Below, in pieces: positions 1 to 7,999 of a DNA stretch of 22,478 nucleotides; within the stretch, counting starts at the first letter, position 1; every line of letters begins with the position of its first letter. A program made the translations under genes and the position numbers. The notes below the pieces were generated by a model that was not told the DNA's origin, did no database searches, and worked only from the letters and a program-made list of their open reading frames with translations. The DNA comes from Hyphomonadaceae bacterium. GTDB lineage: Bacteria; Pseudomonadota; Alphaproteobacteria; Caulobacterales; Hyphomonadaceae. Location: the NCBI GenBank assembly GCA_030696545.1, contig JAUYSA010000019.1, positions 1-22,478 of the forward strand. Reading direction: 5' to 3'.

Positions 1-51
1 GGTCGCGGCTCCGCCTTCGGCGTCGTCCTGCCGATGGCAGTCGCGCGCTAA
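1..51 (+). CDS. 3' end of an unidentified gene (partial)
   Basis: The first reading frame stays open from the window edge and stops with TAA at 49-51. It would encode the C-terminal tail GRGSAFGVVLPMAVAR. The glycine-rich and hydrophobic composition is plausible for a real protein end, but 16 residues are too few to identify a family. It would converge on the minus-strand gene that ends at 69, leaving only 17 bases between the two stops. It could equally be a chance open frame. Confidence 0.35.
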   Translation, partial: GRGSAFGVVLPMAVAR

Positions 52-68
52 AGAAAAAGCGCCGGCCT

Positions 69-875
69 CTAGGGCTGAACTTCCAGCGTGAGAGAAGTGG
101 TGTAGCTGCGCACCGGCGTCGCCCCGCCTGCTGGCGCATCCGCCGAGAGGCGCGTCCAGATCAGATAGACGCCCGGCTTGTCAAACGCGATCTTCACGCC
201 GCCATCCGCGCCCGATGTCATCACCTTCCGGTAAGCGGGTTCTTCATACGCCCCGCCTTCCCGCCAGATCTCGACCTGTTGGTTCGCGACAGGCTTGCCG
301 TTCAGCAGCACGCGGAATTCAAATCCGGTGTCGAGATAGACATCGTTCGGATGTGTGACGGGCTTAAGCGCCAGCGCGCCAACGCTCGCGTCAACCGGCG
401 CCTTGGTTGGCGCGCCGCGCGTCACATAGACGTCCGCAACCGTTGCTGTCTGGCTCTGCCGCGTCTGCGCGCCGGCGGGAATCTCGCGTCCCGGCGCAAA
501 AGGTTGCCACACCCCCTCGACCAGCACCTGCGCGCCGGCACGTCCCAGCCGCTCGCCCGTGGAAAGCCGATAGGTGCCCTGCGCCTTCGTCGCCGCTTCG
601 AGGATCGTCACCTGCGTGAACGGCTGCACCGTGTCGAACTTGGCGGGCTTGCCGTCTGGCCCGATGACTGTCCACGCATCCGACTTCACCGCCACGCTCG
701 GGTTGGCGAAGTCTTCGGTGAAGGACGACTGCACAGTTACGATGTCCGCATTGGCGGTCGTGAAGAAGTTCGGCTTTAGGTAGGATGTATCCGCGCTGGC
801 CGGAACGCTGGCGGCGAGGGCAGCCAGGACGAGGGCGGCGGTGGCGCATCCCCATTTTGCGGCAGGGCGGATCAT
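69..875 (-). CDS. DUF4198-like periplasmic protein
   Basis: This is a 268-residue exported protein. It has an N-terminal signal peptide with basic residues early, a hydrophobic stretch at about 11-24, and probable cleavage after ASA at residue 28. The rest looks beta-rich. The C-terminal third (LLNGKPVANQQVEIWREG, then a VYLIWTRL strand) resembles the Ig-like fold of DUF4198, a family related to the periplasmic part of NikM-type nickel and cobalt transport proteins. Such proteins often sit beside TonB-dependent receptors. The start is supported by GGAGGG five bases upstream of ATG. It diverges from the DUF6607-like gene across a 116-bp region with a probable Fur box, so iron repression of both is likely. 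A role in metal handling in the periplasm is inferred; the ligand is unknown. Confidence 0.72.
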   Translation of the reverse strand: MIRPAAKWGCATAALVLAALAASVPASADTSYLKPNFFTTANADIVTVQSSFTEDFANPSVAVKSDAWTVIGPDGKPAKFDTVQPFTQVTILEAATKAQGTYRLSTGERLGRAGAQVLVEGVWQPFAPGREIPAGAQTRQSQTATVADVYVTRGAPTKAPVDASVGALALKPVTHPNDVYLDTGFEFRVLLNGKPVANQQVEIWREGGAYEEPAYRKVMTSGADGGVKIAFDKPGVYLIWTRLSADAPAGGATPVRSYTTSLTLEVQP

Positions 876-936
876 GACATCCCTCCAAAAATCGGCAGGT
901 TCGCATCCAGGCGCGAAGCGATACCCTGCTAGCCCA

Positions 937-955
937 GTTGCGAATTATTCGCAAC
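937..955. promoter_or_regulatory. Probable Fur box between divergent genes
   Basis: GTTGCGAATTATTCGCAAC is a perfect 9-1-9 palindrome of 19 bp, the length of a classical Fur box. Its inner 7-1-7 core TGCGAAT-T-ATTCGCA matches five of seven positions per half of the canonical TGATAAT half-site. Similar TGCGAAT half-sites are known in proteobacterial iron-regulated promoters. It lies between the DUF4198-like and DUF6607-like starts. On the minus strand, TTGCGA inside the box could be a -35 element, 17 bases from TAGCAG (926-931). Fur assignment is inferred from sequence and context; another palindrome-binding regulator is possible. Confidence 0.75.
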
Positions 956-991
956 AATGATAACTGACAAGACGCAGGTTCTGGAGACGTA

Positions 992-2062
992 ATGATGCTG
1001 CCAACCCCACACTTCATGCGGAAGCTCAGCGTCGCCGTCGTGATCGGCGCATCCCTGCTGGCGTCCTCGTGCGCCACTGCGCCAGCCACCGGGCAGGCCG
1101 CCATCGCCGCCATGCCGGCAGCGGAAAAAGCGAAGTTCGAGCAGGACCGCAAGGCCATCCTTGCCATGGCCGGCGACTACTACGTCACCTTCGATTTCCG
1201 CGAGACCGTCGCGCTCACGCCCGGCTACGAACTCAAGAAGCCGAAAGTTTCCGGCGCCGACGAAATCGTCCGCCTGGTAGAAGATCGCGGCGACTTCATC
1301 AGCCTCCAGCATATCCTCGTGATGAAGATGGGCGGCGAGCCGATCGTCACGAAGCACTGGCGCCAGGACTGGCAGTATCAGCCCGACAGCGTCCTCACCT
1401 TCGTCGGCGGCAACGCCTGGGAAAAGCGCCCGGTCTCCGCCACAGAGCGCGCCGGCAAGTGGTCGCAGAACGTCTATCAGGTTGAAGACTCGCCCCGCTA
1501 CGGCGCCGTAGGCGCGTGGACCCACGACAACGGCGTCTCGCAATGGACGCCGCCTGCCGAAATGCGTCCCCTGCCGCGCCGTGACCAGACAACGCGCAAG
1601 GATTACGACGCTGTCCTCGCCGTGAACCGCCACACCATCACGCCGTTCGGCTGGGTGCAGGAAGAAGAGAACTCCAAGCTCGTCCTGCGCGGTGATCACC
1701 ACGTTCTCGTCCGCGAGATCGGCGTGAACTCCTACAAGCGCGTCGATCCGCTTCCCAAGGATGGCGACGATTACTGGAACGCCACCAAGGATTTCTGGTC
1801 GTATATCCGCAAGGACTGGGATGCGCTTGAAGCCCGCGGCCCGTTCGGCTTGACAGTGCAGGGTGAACCCGAGCCGCTCTACATTCCGATCCTGACGCTC
1901 GCCGACGACGTTCACGCCGGCAAGATCAAGACGGACGAAGCCGTGGCCGAGGCAAAGAAAGTGATCGCGCAATTCACCACGGCCAACATTGGCACGCTCC
2001 CGGAACGGATCGCAAAGGCGACGAATCCCGGCCAAGCGTACAGCGCTCCCGCCTCGCGTTAA
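992..2062 (+). CDS. DUF6607-family lipoprotein
   Basis: This gene encodes 356 residues. The start has GGAG at 983-986, five bases before ATG; a second ATG follows directly. The N-terminus is a lipoprotein signal: MRKLSVAVVIGASLLASSC, with the lipobox cysteine at residue 27. The mature part carries DYYVTFDFRETV, then ISLQHILVM followed by HWRQDWQY, a tryptophan-rich pattern I associate with DUF6607 proteins. These usually lie near TonB-dependent receptors and other iron-regulated envelope genes. The gene sits just downstream of the probable Fur box and upstream of such a receptor, so a role in iron or heme acquisition at the envelope is the best inference. No biochemical function is known to me. 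The family name is from memory of the motif pattern, not from a search. Confidence 0.75.
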   Translation: MMLPTPHFMRKLSVAVVIGASLLASSCATAPATGQAAIAAMPAAEKAKFEQDRKAILAMAGDYYVTFDFRETVALTPGYELKKPKVSGADEIVRLVEDRGDFISLQHILVMKMGGEPIVTKHWRQDWQYQPDSVLTFVGGNAWEKRPVSATERAGKWSQNVYQVEDSPRYGAVGAWTHDNGVSQWTPPAEMRPLPRRDQTTRKDYDAVLAVNRHTITPFGWVQEEENSKLVLRGDHHVLVREIGVNSYKRVDPLPKDGDDYWNATKDFWSYIRKDWDALEARGPFGLTVQGEPEPLYIPILTLADDVHAGKIKTDEAVAEAKKVIAQFTTANIGTLPERIAKATNPGQAYSAPASR

Positions 2063-2071
2063 TCGTCACGG

Positions 2072-2098
2072 TCTGGCGCCTGACAATCGGGCGCCAGA
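2072..2098 (+). terminator. Hairpin after the DUF6607-like gene
   Basis: TCTGGCGCC and GGCGCCAGA form a perfect 9-bp stem with a 9-base loop, beginning 10 bases after the TAA stop. There is no T-run after it (the next bases are ACGTCG), so termination may be weak or factor-assisted, or the hairpin may protect the 3' end. Confidence 0.5.
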
Positions 2099-2419
2099 AC
2101 GTCGCACATGACGTCCGCATACGGATTTTCAGCAATGCCTGTGCGCGCCGCTCTTGCAGCTGCGCGCATCGGCGCAACATCGTTCCGCACAATCGCGTTG
2201 AGCGATCATCGCGTGCTGCATTGTCCTCGCGCCGCACAGTGTGATGCATCGGCCACGCTCGCGAAGTCGTGGCAGTTCGTGGCCATTAATTCAACGACGC
2301 CGCAATGCAGCATCGCTTTGCACTTTGTCGGCACGCACTAGGTACGGAGAGCGCTTGAAAACACGAGCGCGCCGGAGGCGCCGCATTGGGGGGACGCGGC
2401 CGCTTCGGCACATCCAAGT
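2099..2419. other. Non-coding gap before the TonB receptor gene
   Basis: About 320 bases without a supportable gene. A 77-codon open frame on the plus strand (2108-2341) has no good ribosome site and no recognisable protein features. I see no second copy of the 937-955 palindrome. TTGCAC followed by a TAGGTA-like hexamer about 15 bases later, near 2319-2345, is only a weak promoter candidate. The receptor may have its own promoter here or rely on read-through. Confidence 0.4.
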
Positions 2420-2425
2420 GGAGGA
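2420..2425 (+). promoter_or_regulatory. Shine-Dalgarno that sets a GTG start
   Basis: GGAGGA lies eight bases before GTG at 2434. It favours this GTG over an in-frame ATG 48 bases upstream, which would add 16 non-signal residues ahead of a typical signal peptide. Confidence 0.7.
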
Positions 2426-2433
2426 CCTCCCCA

Positions 2434-4923
2434 GTGTCTCTTAACCGTCTTTACGGATCGATTTCCTTTTTCGCGATCGCAGCCTCTTCCGCGCTCGCTC
2501 CCGCCTACGCGCAGGAAACCCCGCCGGCCGCCCCCGCGCCCGAAGCCTCCAGTGATGGCCGGGACGTGATCATCATCACCGCAACGAAACGCGAAGAAGA
2601 CCTGCAGGACGTGCCGGTCGTCGTCACCGCAATCGGCCAGCAGCTGCTGCAGGACGCTGGCGTTGAAAACATCAAGGATCTGCAGATCCTCACCCCCGGC
2701 CTCACAGTCACCTCGACCAGCAGCGAAGCCTCGACCACGGCGCGTATCCGCGGTGTTGGTACGGTAGGCGATAATATCGGTCTCGAATCGTCCGTCCTCG
2801 TGAACGTCGACGGCGTTTATCGCCCCCGCAACGGCGTCGGCTTCGGCGACCTGGGCGAGCTTCAGCGCATCGAAGTTCTCAAGGGCCCGCAAGGCACGCT
2901 GTTCGGCAAGAACGCCTCCGCCGGCGTCATCAACATCGTCACCGCTGCACCTGATTTCGACTTCGGCGTGAACACCGAACTCACCGGCGGCAATTACGGC
3001 GCCTTCGGCGGCTCGCTCGCGATCAACTCGCCGATCATCGAAGACGTCCTCGCCGGCAACCTCTACATGGCCAAGCGCAAGCGCGACGGCTTCTACGATG
3101 TCGGCACAGGCCCCGGCCCACGCACTGAAGGCCAGGACAACGATCTCGGCTACTTCACCGTCCGCGGCCAGCTCCTCGCCGAACCGACGCCCGAACTCAC
3201 AGCGCGCCTGATCCTCGACTACACCGAGCGCGATGAAAACTGCTGCGCCGCAACCCAGCTCTTCGTGGGGCAGGCCGCCAACTCGCGCGCCAACCTGATC
3301 AACCAGGTCCGCCCCGGCTCGATCGACACCACGGCCACGCCGTTCGATCGTCAGGCCCTCGCCAACCGCTCGACCCGTCAGGACGTGACCGATCAGGGCG
3401 CTTCGTTGCAACTCGACTACGATTTCAACGACGACATCTCGCTTACCTCCATCACGGCTGTGCGCGGCTGGCGTTCGGTGAACGGTCAGGATTCTGATTT
3501 CACCGCAGCCGATCTCGTCTATCGCCCGGACGACGGCTCCAACTATTCGGCCTTCGAACAGGTCTCGCAGGAAATCCGCGCCGCGGGTGAAGCGGGCCAG
3601 CTCACCTGGCTCGTCGGTGGCTTCTACGCGAAGGAAGATGTCACATCGCGCTCCGTGCTGTTCTCCGGCGAAGATTTCTACGATTACTTTGCCAGCCGCG
3701 TCCTGCTCGGCGCGCCGGCCCTGCTTGGCTTGCCGGAAGGCACGATCATGCAGCCCGGCTCAGGCATCCGTGATCGCTACGACCAGTCCGGCGAAAGCTA
3801 TGCGATCTTCACCGAGAACACGTGGAACTTCACCGACGATCTCGCCTTCACGCTCGGCCTGCGCTGGACGCGTGACGAGAAAGACCTGATCTCGCTCTAC
3901 ACCACGACAGGCGCATCATGCGATCAGGGCGAGGCGGCTTACACCCTCATCGCCGGAATTGTCGGCGCGCCCACCGCCAACACCCTCGTCGGCGGCATGT
4001 GCCTCAACCAGCTCAACAACGACTTCGATGCCCTGGGCGAAACCGAGCAGAACCGCTCGGAGGAAGCAGTCACAGGCACCGCGCGCATCAAGTACAACCT
4101 CTCGCCCGACGCGATGGTGTATGCAGGCTATGCGCGCGGCTTCAAATCCGGCGGCTTCAACCTCGATCGCGAAAGCGCAGTCGTCGTCACGGGCACGGGG
4201 CCGGACTTTGTGGCCGAGTCTGACACCTCGTTCCGCGGCGAATACGTCGATGCGTTCGAGATCGGTTCGAAGAACACCCTGCTCAACGGCGATGTCACCC
4301 TGAACGTCGCGGTCTTCCACCAGACTTTCAAGGACTTCCAGCTCAACACGTTCGCAGGCACCGCCTTCGTTGTCGAAACGCTACCGGAAGTCGTCTCGAA
4401 GGGCGTCGACGCAGACTTCGCCTGGTACACACCCTGGGAAGCACTCACCATCCAGGGCGGCGTCACCTATGCCGACACCAAGGTCAGCGACTTCACAGCT
4501 GCTGATCTCATCAACCCCGCGCGTTTCAACAGCCTCCGCCGCCTTCCGGGCGAGACACTGTCCTTCGCGCCGGAATGGTCGGCCTCGCTCGCCGCCACTT
4601 ACGAGCAGCCCGTCTCTGACACCATGATGTTCCGCGCCAACCTCTCGGCGAAATACATGTCCGACTACAACACCGGCTCGGACCTGCACCCGTCGAAGGC
4701 ACAGGAGGCCTTCACGGTCGTCAACGGCCGCATCGGAATTGGCGACCCGGACAACGCCTGGAACCTCGAACTCTTCGGCCAGAACCTGTTCGACGAAGAC
4801 TACCTGCAGGTCGGCTTCAACGGCCCGTTCCAGGTCGACGAGAACAACGACTCGATCAGCGTCTATAACGCCTTCCTGAGCGCCCCGCGCACTTATGGCG
4901 TGACGCTCCGCACGTCGTACTGA
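2434..4923 (+). CDS. TonB-dependent outer-membrane receptor
   Basis: This is an 829-residue outer-membrane beta-barrel receptor that would import a chelate or other large substrate using TonB energy. From the GTG start the protein begins with a signal peptide cleaved after AYA at residue 26. A proline/alanine-rich linker follows, then a TonB-box-like DVIIITATKREEDLQDVP at about 44-61. The plug domain is next, with conserved RIRGVG, VNVDGVYR and RIEVLKGPQGTLFGKNASAG. A long barrel ends in the terminal aromatic TLRTSY. This TATKREE type is common in sphingomonads and Hyphomonas relatives. Cysteines in ENCCAA and in a predicted surface segment (SCDQG and GGMCLN) might form loop disulfides. Substrate cannot be read from sequence; the nearby Fur box suggests a ferric siderophore or other iron compound. 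A 13-bp terminator ends the gene. Confidence 0.93.
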   Translation: MSLNRLYGSISFFAIAASSALAPAYAQETPPAAPAPEASSDGRDVIIITATKREEDLQDVPVVVTAIGQQLLQDAGVENIKDLQILTPGLTVTSTSSEASTTARIRGVGTVGDNIGLESSVLVNVDGVYRPRNGVGFGDLGELQRIEVLKGPQGTLFGKNASAGVINIVTAAPDFDFGVNTELTGGNYGAFGGSLAINSPIIEDVLAGNLYMAKRKRDGFYDVGTGPGPRTEGQDNDLGYFTVRGQLLAEPTPELTARLILDYTERDENCCAATQLFVGQAANSRANLINQVRPGSIDTTATPFDRQALANRSTRQDVTDQGASLQLDYDFNDDISLTSITAVRGWRSVNGQDSDFTAADLVYRPDDGSNYSAFEQVSQEIRAAGEAGQLTWLVGGFYAKEDVTSRSVLFSGEDFYDYFASRVLLGAPALLGLPEGTIMQPGSGIRDRYDQSGESYAIFTENTWNFTDDLAFTLGLRWTRDEKDLISLYTTTGASCDQGEAAYTLIAGIVGAPTANTLVGGMCLNQLNNDFDALGETEQNRSEEAVTGTARIKYNLSPDAMVYAGYARGFKSGGFNLDRESAVVVTGTGPDFVAESDTSFRGEYVDAFEIGSKNTLLNGDVTLNVAVFHQTFKDFQLNTFAGTAFVVETLPEVVSKGVDADFAWYTPWEALTIQGGVTYADTKVSDFTAADLINPARFNSLRRLPGETLSFAPEWSASLAATYEQPVSDTMMFRANLSAKYMSDYNTGSDLHPSKAQEAFTVVNGRIGIGDPDNAWNLELFGQNLFDEDYLQVGFNGPFQVDENNDSISVYNAFLSAPRTYGVTLRTSY

Positions 4924-4945
4924 TCTGACTTGGACTGATGGAATG

Positions 4946-4975
4946 AAAGGCCGGAGCAGCAATGCTCCGGCCTTT
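4946..4975 (+). terminator. Strong terminator after the TonB receptor
   Basis: AAAGGCCGGAGCA and TGCTCCGGCCTTT form a perfect 13-bp stem closed by a GCAA tetraloop, starting 22 bases after the stop codon. The stem ends in TTT, with TCTCATT next. The A/T-rich ends make it usable on both strands, but there is no minus-strand gene ending here. Confidence 0.9.
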
Positions 4976-4982
4976 CTCATTC

Positions 4983-5245
4983 ATGTTCCTCACATATGAT
5001 TCCGCAGCCGGTAGCTAAGCCAGCGGCACTGCGGACTCACGAGCGCGTGTTGCGGTCACGTCGCGGTGAGCGATGAAACAAAAGCGGTTGGCTAGGGCGT
5101 TGGCGCCACGCTTGAGCGTGCCATGCAGTCCTACTGCGTTCTGTTCTGTTCATTGCTGAATCGTCATTTATAGAGTGCGCCTTGCAACGTGCTTCAGCAC
5201 CAAAGCAACAAGATCTGGACGTCCCGCCGAAATGCGGGGCGGCGC
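4983..5245. other. Non-coding leader before the XRE regulator
   Basis: About 260 bases with no supportable gene; a minus-strand open frame here (5037-5624) is antisense to the regulator. Around 5140-5180 the sequence turns relatively A/T-rich (TTCTGTTCATTGCTG, then CATTTATAGAG) and may hold the regulator's promoter, but no -35/-10 pair with good spacing stands out. I see no clear operator repeat. Confidence 0.35.
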
Positions 5246-5258
5246 GTGGAGTGCGGTT

Positions 5259-5648
5259 ATGACGACGGATATCGATGTCTATGTGGGTAAGCGCATCCGT
5301 CGCCGCCGGCGGTTGCTGGGCCTCACCCAGCAGCAGCTTGCCACGCAGATCGGCGTCCGCTTCCAGCAGGTCCAGAAATACGAATGCGGCGCCAACCGGG
5401 TGACGGTCGGGCGGCTGTTCAGTCTGGCGGAGGCGCTCAGCGTCAACGCCAATCATTTCTTCGACGGCTACACGCGTGGACTGCCCGTCACCGCGAATGA
5501 CCATGCCGATTTCCTGCCAGGCGACGTTCTCTCTCAGAACGAAACGCTCGAACTGGTGCGGGCCTATTACAGGCTCGGAGAACGCCCGCGCCGCCACCTG
5601 CTTGATCTGGCCAAGGCTCTGCACACCGCCGAAATCGTCGCTTCGTAA
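5259..5648 (+). CDS. Small XRE-family transcriptional regulator
   Basis: This gene encodes 129 residues with a helix-turn-helix of the Cro/C1 type at about residues 10-65. The segment LGLTQQQLATQIGVRFQQVQ is the classic turn, followed by KYECGANRVTVGRLFSLAEAL. The C-terminal half (about 75-129) is a short helical region ending LLDLAKALHTAEIVAS. This two-part layout is common among stand-alone alphaproteobacterial XRE regulators. The start was chosen because GGAG lies seven bases before ATG 5259; an upstream in-frame ATG has no such site and adds an unconserved N-terminus. It converges on the dioxygenase gene, with nine bases between the stops. Its targets are unknown; the neighbour is a candidate only by proximity. 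Confidence 0.88.
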   Translation: MTTDIDVYVGKRIRRRRRLLGLTQQQLATQIGVRFQQVQKYECGANRVTVGRLFSLAEALSVNANHFFDGYTRGLPVTANDHADFLPGDVLSQNETLELVRAYYRLGERPRRHLLDLAKALHTAEIVAS

Positions 5649-5657
5649 AATCGGCGC

Positions 5658-6833
5658 TCACTTCAGCAGGTGCTGCTCCGCCTCGTCGCGGTGCTTCTTC
5701 AAATACTTCATGAACGGGGTGCCGCCCGTTCCCACATCCGTATCGTTGCCCGCAGAGTCCTTGTTTTGCTTGGCGATATAGCTCGCGGCATATTCCAGAT
5801 GCCGCGTCCTGAACCGCGCCAGCGACATCACGCACGTATTGTAGAGATCACGCAGCACCGGGCTGCCGCTCTTCACGATGAAGTCCCGCAGGTGCGAGCG
5901 CGCCCGCACTTCATCAACAAACGTCCGATGTGCCGGCGGCCGATAGACATGCAGCTCATCGAGAAACGTCCGCAGCGGATCGGCCGCGTGGCCCACGCCA
6001 AGCAGCGCATCCATCGACGGCACGATGGTTGACTGCGACCCCGTCTGCCCGCGAAACGCCTGCGGCCTGCCGCCCGTCTCCGCGACGCCTTCGTAGATCA
6101 ACCCCGCGCTCAGCGCCGGATTGTCCTTCCAGCCATGGATGTAGGGCCGCACGCGATGGAAATAGACGTAAGGATCACACCGCTCCGGCATCCTGTCGAA
6201 GATCGCGTTCACGTCGTCCCAGCCCGCATTGACGACCGCGAGCCCCGCCTCGACCGCCCGCTCGTCCCTGCCATCCGCCGCCGCGATCAGCCCCGGTATC
6301 TCCGCCAGCATCCCGCCAGCCCGCGCCTCGATCGCGACATGCACCAGCACGAACCACGCCTCGTCCTGCCCGCCGAGGAAGTTCTGGATCATCCAGATAT
6401 TGTCGAGCCCGATCGGCGCGCTCCGGTCCAGCCGGTCCCAGTTGTCGAGTACATAGGCGGAGTAGGGCAGCAGCGGCTGCTGCCCCAGCCGCCTGGCCAG
6501 CTGCCACATCGGCACGGCCAGCTGCGCCGGCAACACGGTGGGCGCATCCGCCTCGCCCCAGACATAGGCCTGCACCATGAACGCGTACCGGACCATCGCG
6601 GTCCGGACTTCCGCCTCCGACGCCCCCGCGCAGAACCCGGCCAGATCCAGCACCGGCAGCGCCTTCAGATGCTTCCGCACCCGCCCGGTCAGCAGCGTCC
6701 GCGGCAGCTCCCGTGCCGCCTCTTCCGGCGCGGACAGCTCCCGCGGCAATGTCACATCCGCGGAATCATACGAGCAAAGAAACCCCCGTTCCGCGCTCAT
6801 ATCGTGGTCGGACAAGCTCAGCGTGGCGGCCAT
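5658..6833 (-). CDS. Indoleamine 2,3-dioxygenase-family heme enzyme
   Basis: This gene encodes 391 residues, similar in length to animal IDO proteins (about 400). The family oxidises tryptophan or related indoles to N-formylkynurenine with a heme iron. Visible family blocks are FHRVRP at 225-230, GWKDNPALSAGLIYEG at 234-249, FRGQTGSQST at 260-269, YRPPAHRTF at 297-305, HLEY at 345-348 and GTGGTPFMKYL near the end. His345 fits the proximal heme ligand (His346 of human IDO1), Tyr224/Phe225 fit Phe226/Phe227, and Arg229 fits substrate-binding Arg231. The loop GGSAGQSS of human IDO1 reads GQTGSQST here, so Ser263 becomes Thr. Bacterial IDO-like enzymes can be weak on tryptophan, so the true substrate is open. 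No kynurenine-pathway gene is adjacent. Confidence 0.88.
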   Translation of the reverse strand: MAATLSLSDHDMSAERGFLCSYDSADVTLPRELSAPEEAARELPRTLLTGRVRKHLKALPVLDLAGFCAGASEAEVRTAMVRYAFMVQAYVWGEADAPTVLPAQLAVPMWQLARRLGQQPLLPYSAYVLDNWDRLDRSAPIGLDNIWMIQNFLGGQDEAWFVLVHVAIEARAGGMLAEIPGLIAAADGRDERAVEAGLAVVNAGWDDVNAIFDRMPERCDPYVYFHRVRPYIHGWKDNPALSAGLIYEGVAETGGRPQAFRGQTGSQSTIVPSMDALLGVGHAADPLRTFLDELHVYRPPAHRTFVDEVRARSHLRDFIVKSGSPVLRDLYNTCVMSLARFRTRHLEYAASYIAKQNKDSAGNDTDVGTGGTPFMKYLKKHRDEAEQHLLK

Positions 6834-6935
6834 TTCGGTGATTCCTGTCCACTAATCCGGGTGAATCGCAGGAAACACACCCAAAAAGTCGTGTAAATCC
6901 ACCTGTCCCCGGCTGCCCAAGCGGCATCCATCCGC

Positions 6936-6944
6936 TTATCCACA
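6936..6944 (+). promoter_or_regulatory. Perfect single DnaA box
   Basis: TTATCCACA matches the high-affinity consensus exactly and lies between the divergent IDO-like gene and pstB. I see no second perfect copy nearby, so an origin is unlikely. It could be a DnaA-responsive promoter element or chance. Confidence 0.4.
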
Positions 6945-6998
6945 GCTCGACTGGGTGTTTTCGCCCGTAACAGACTGCCGCAGGCTCCTAACCACAAA

Positions 6999-7016
6999 CT
7001 TTCGCACGACTGTCAC
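6999..7016 (+). promoter_or_regulatory. Possible degenerate Pho box upstream of pstB
   Basis: CTTTCGC-ACGA-CTGTCAC has the layout of a PhoB site: two 7-base halves spaced by four bases. The second half matches the CTGTCAT/C consensus well and the first poorly. It lies about 100 bases before pstB, and PhoB autoregulation of this operon would be expected. The match is partial. Confidence 0.4.
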
Positions 7017-7117
7017 AATCGATCCGTATGGGTTCCCTGACTGGGGACGAAACCGCCGCAAGCCCTTCAGGCGCGACGAATTTCAGGCCATGTCATGGAA
7101 ACCGCGCGGAGAGGGTG

Positions 7118-7945
7118 ATGAGCCGTATGGAGACCATAGCGCCGCCCCGTCCGCAGGTTGCGCACGCGGCCGCCCGCAACGTGGCCGGCGCCACCAAGGT
7201 CCACGCCAAGAACGTCTCCGTTTTCTACGGCGACAAGCAGGCGCTCTTCGATGTCTCGCTCGACATGCCGGAAAAATCCGTCACCTCGCTGATCGGCCCC
7301 TCTGGCTGCGGCAAGTCCACTTTCCTCCGCTCGATCAACCGGATGAACGACACCATCCCCGGCTGCCGCGTCGTCGGCGAGATCGCGATCGATGGCGAGA
7401 ACATCAACGACAAATCGATCGACCCGGTCCTGCTGCGCGCACAGGTCGGCATGGTCTTCCAGAAGCCGAACCCTTTCCCGAAATCGATCTTCGACAACGT
7501 CGCTTACGGCGTGCGCCTGCACGGCCTCGCCAGCTCGAAAAAGGAGCTTGAGCAGATCGTCGAAACCTCGCTCCACAAGGCCGGCCTGTGGGACGAGGTG
7601 AAGGATCGCCTCTCCGCCCCCGGCATGAGCCTTTCCGGCGGCCAGCAGCAGCGCCTCGTCATCGCCCGCGCGATCGCTGTCAGCCCCGAAATCATCCTGA
7701 TGGACGAGCCGTGCTCAGCGCTCGACCCCATCGCGACCGCCAAGATCGAAGAACTGATCGACGAGCTGAAGGCCAATTACTGCATCATCATCGTCACGCA
7801 CTCGATGGCGCAGGCCGCCCGCGTTTCGCAGCAGACCGCCTTCTTCCACCTCGGCAAGCTGATCGAGGCAGGCCCCACCGAGCAGATCTTCACCAATCCG
7901 CGCGATACGCGGACGCAGGATTACATCACCGGCCGTTTCGGATAG
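7118..7945 (+). CDS. pstB: Phosphate ABC transporter ATP-binding protein PstB
   Basis: This is a 275-residue ABC ATPase that powers high-affinity phosphate uptake through PstCA at the inner membrane and takes part in phosphate signalling through PhoU. Visible motifs are Walker A GPSGCGKST at 60-68, the Q-loop VFQKPNPFPKSIFDNVAYG (typical of PstB), signature LSGGQQQR, Walker B IILMDEPCSALD and the switch histidine in VTHSM. The PNPFPKSI segment and CSALDPI distinguish PstB from other ABC subunits. ATG 7118 is preferred because GGAGAGGG lies just upstream; an upstream in-frame ATG at 7028 would add 30 unconserved residues. The first 25 or so residues still form a Pro/Ala-rich extension. phoU follows after 54 bases. 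The permease genes pstC and pstA and the binding protein pstS are not adjacent. Confidence 0.97.
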   Translation: MSRMETIAPPRPQVAHAAARNVAGATKVHAKNVSVFYGDKQALFDVSLDMPEKSVTSLIGPSGCGKSTFLRSINRMNDTIPGCRVVGEIAIDGENINDKSIDPVLLRAQVGMVFQKPNPFPKSIFDNVAYGVRLHGLASSKKELEQIVETSLHKAGLWDEVKDRLSAPGMSLSGGQQQRLVIARAIAVSPEIILMDEPCSALDPIATAKIEELIDELKANYCIIIVTHSMAQAARVSQQTAFFHLGKLIEAGPTEQIFTNPRDTRTQDYITGRFG

Positions 7946-7999
7946 GGCAGCGTGGCTGTACACTCCGATCCCTGACCCGGGGATGAAAGGACAAGAGAC

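Noticed and set aside
929..2035. A 368-codon minus-strand open frame opposite the DUF6607-like gene
   Set aside because: It mirrors a gene with a signal peptide, ribosome site and family motifs; its own translation has none.
2108..2341. A 77-codon plus-strand open frame before the receptor
   Set aside because: No good ribosome site, no domain or signal, and composition unlike a real protein.
2338..3411. A 357-codon minus-strand open frame opposite the TonB receptor gene
   Set aside because: Antisense to the plug and early barrel region of a clear receptor; no independent support.
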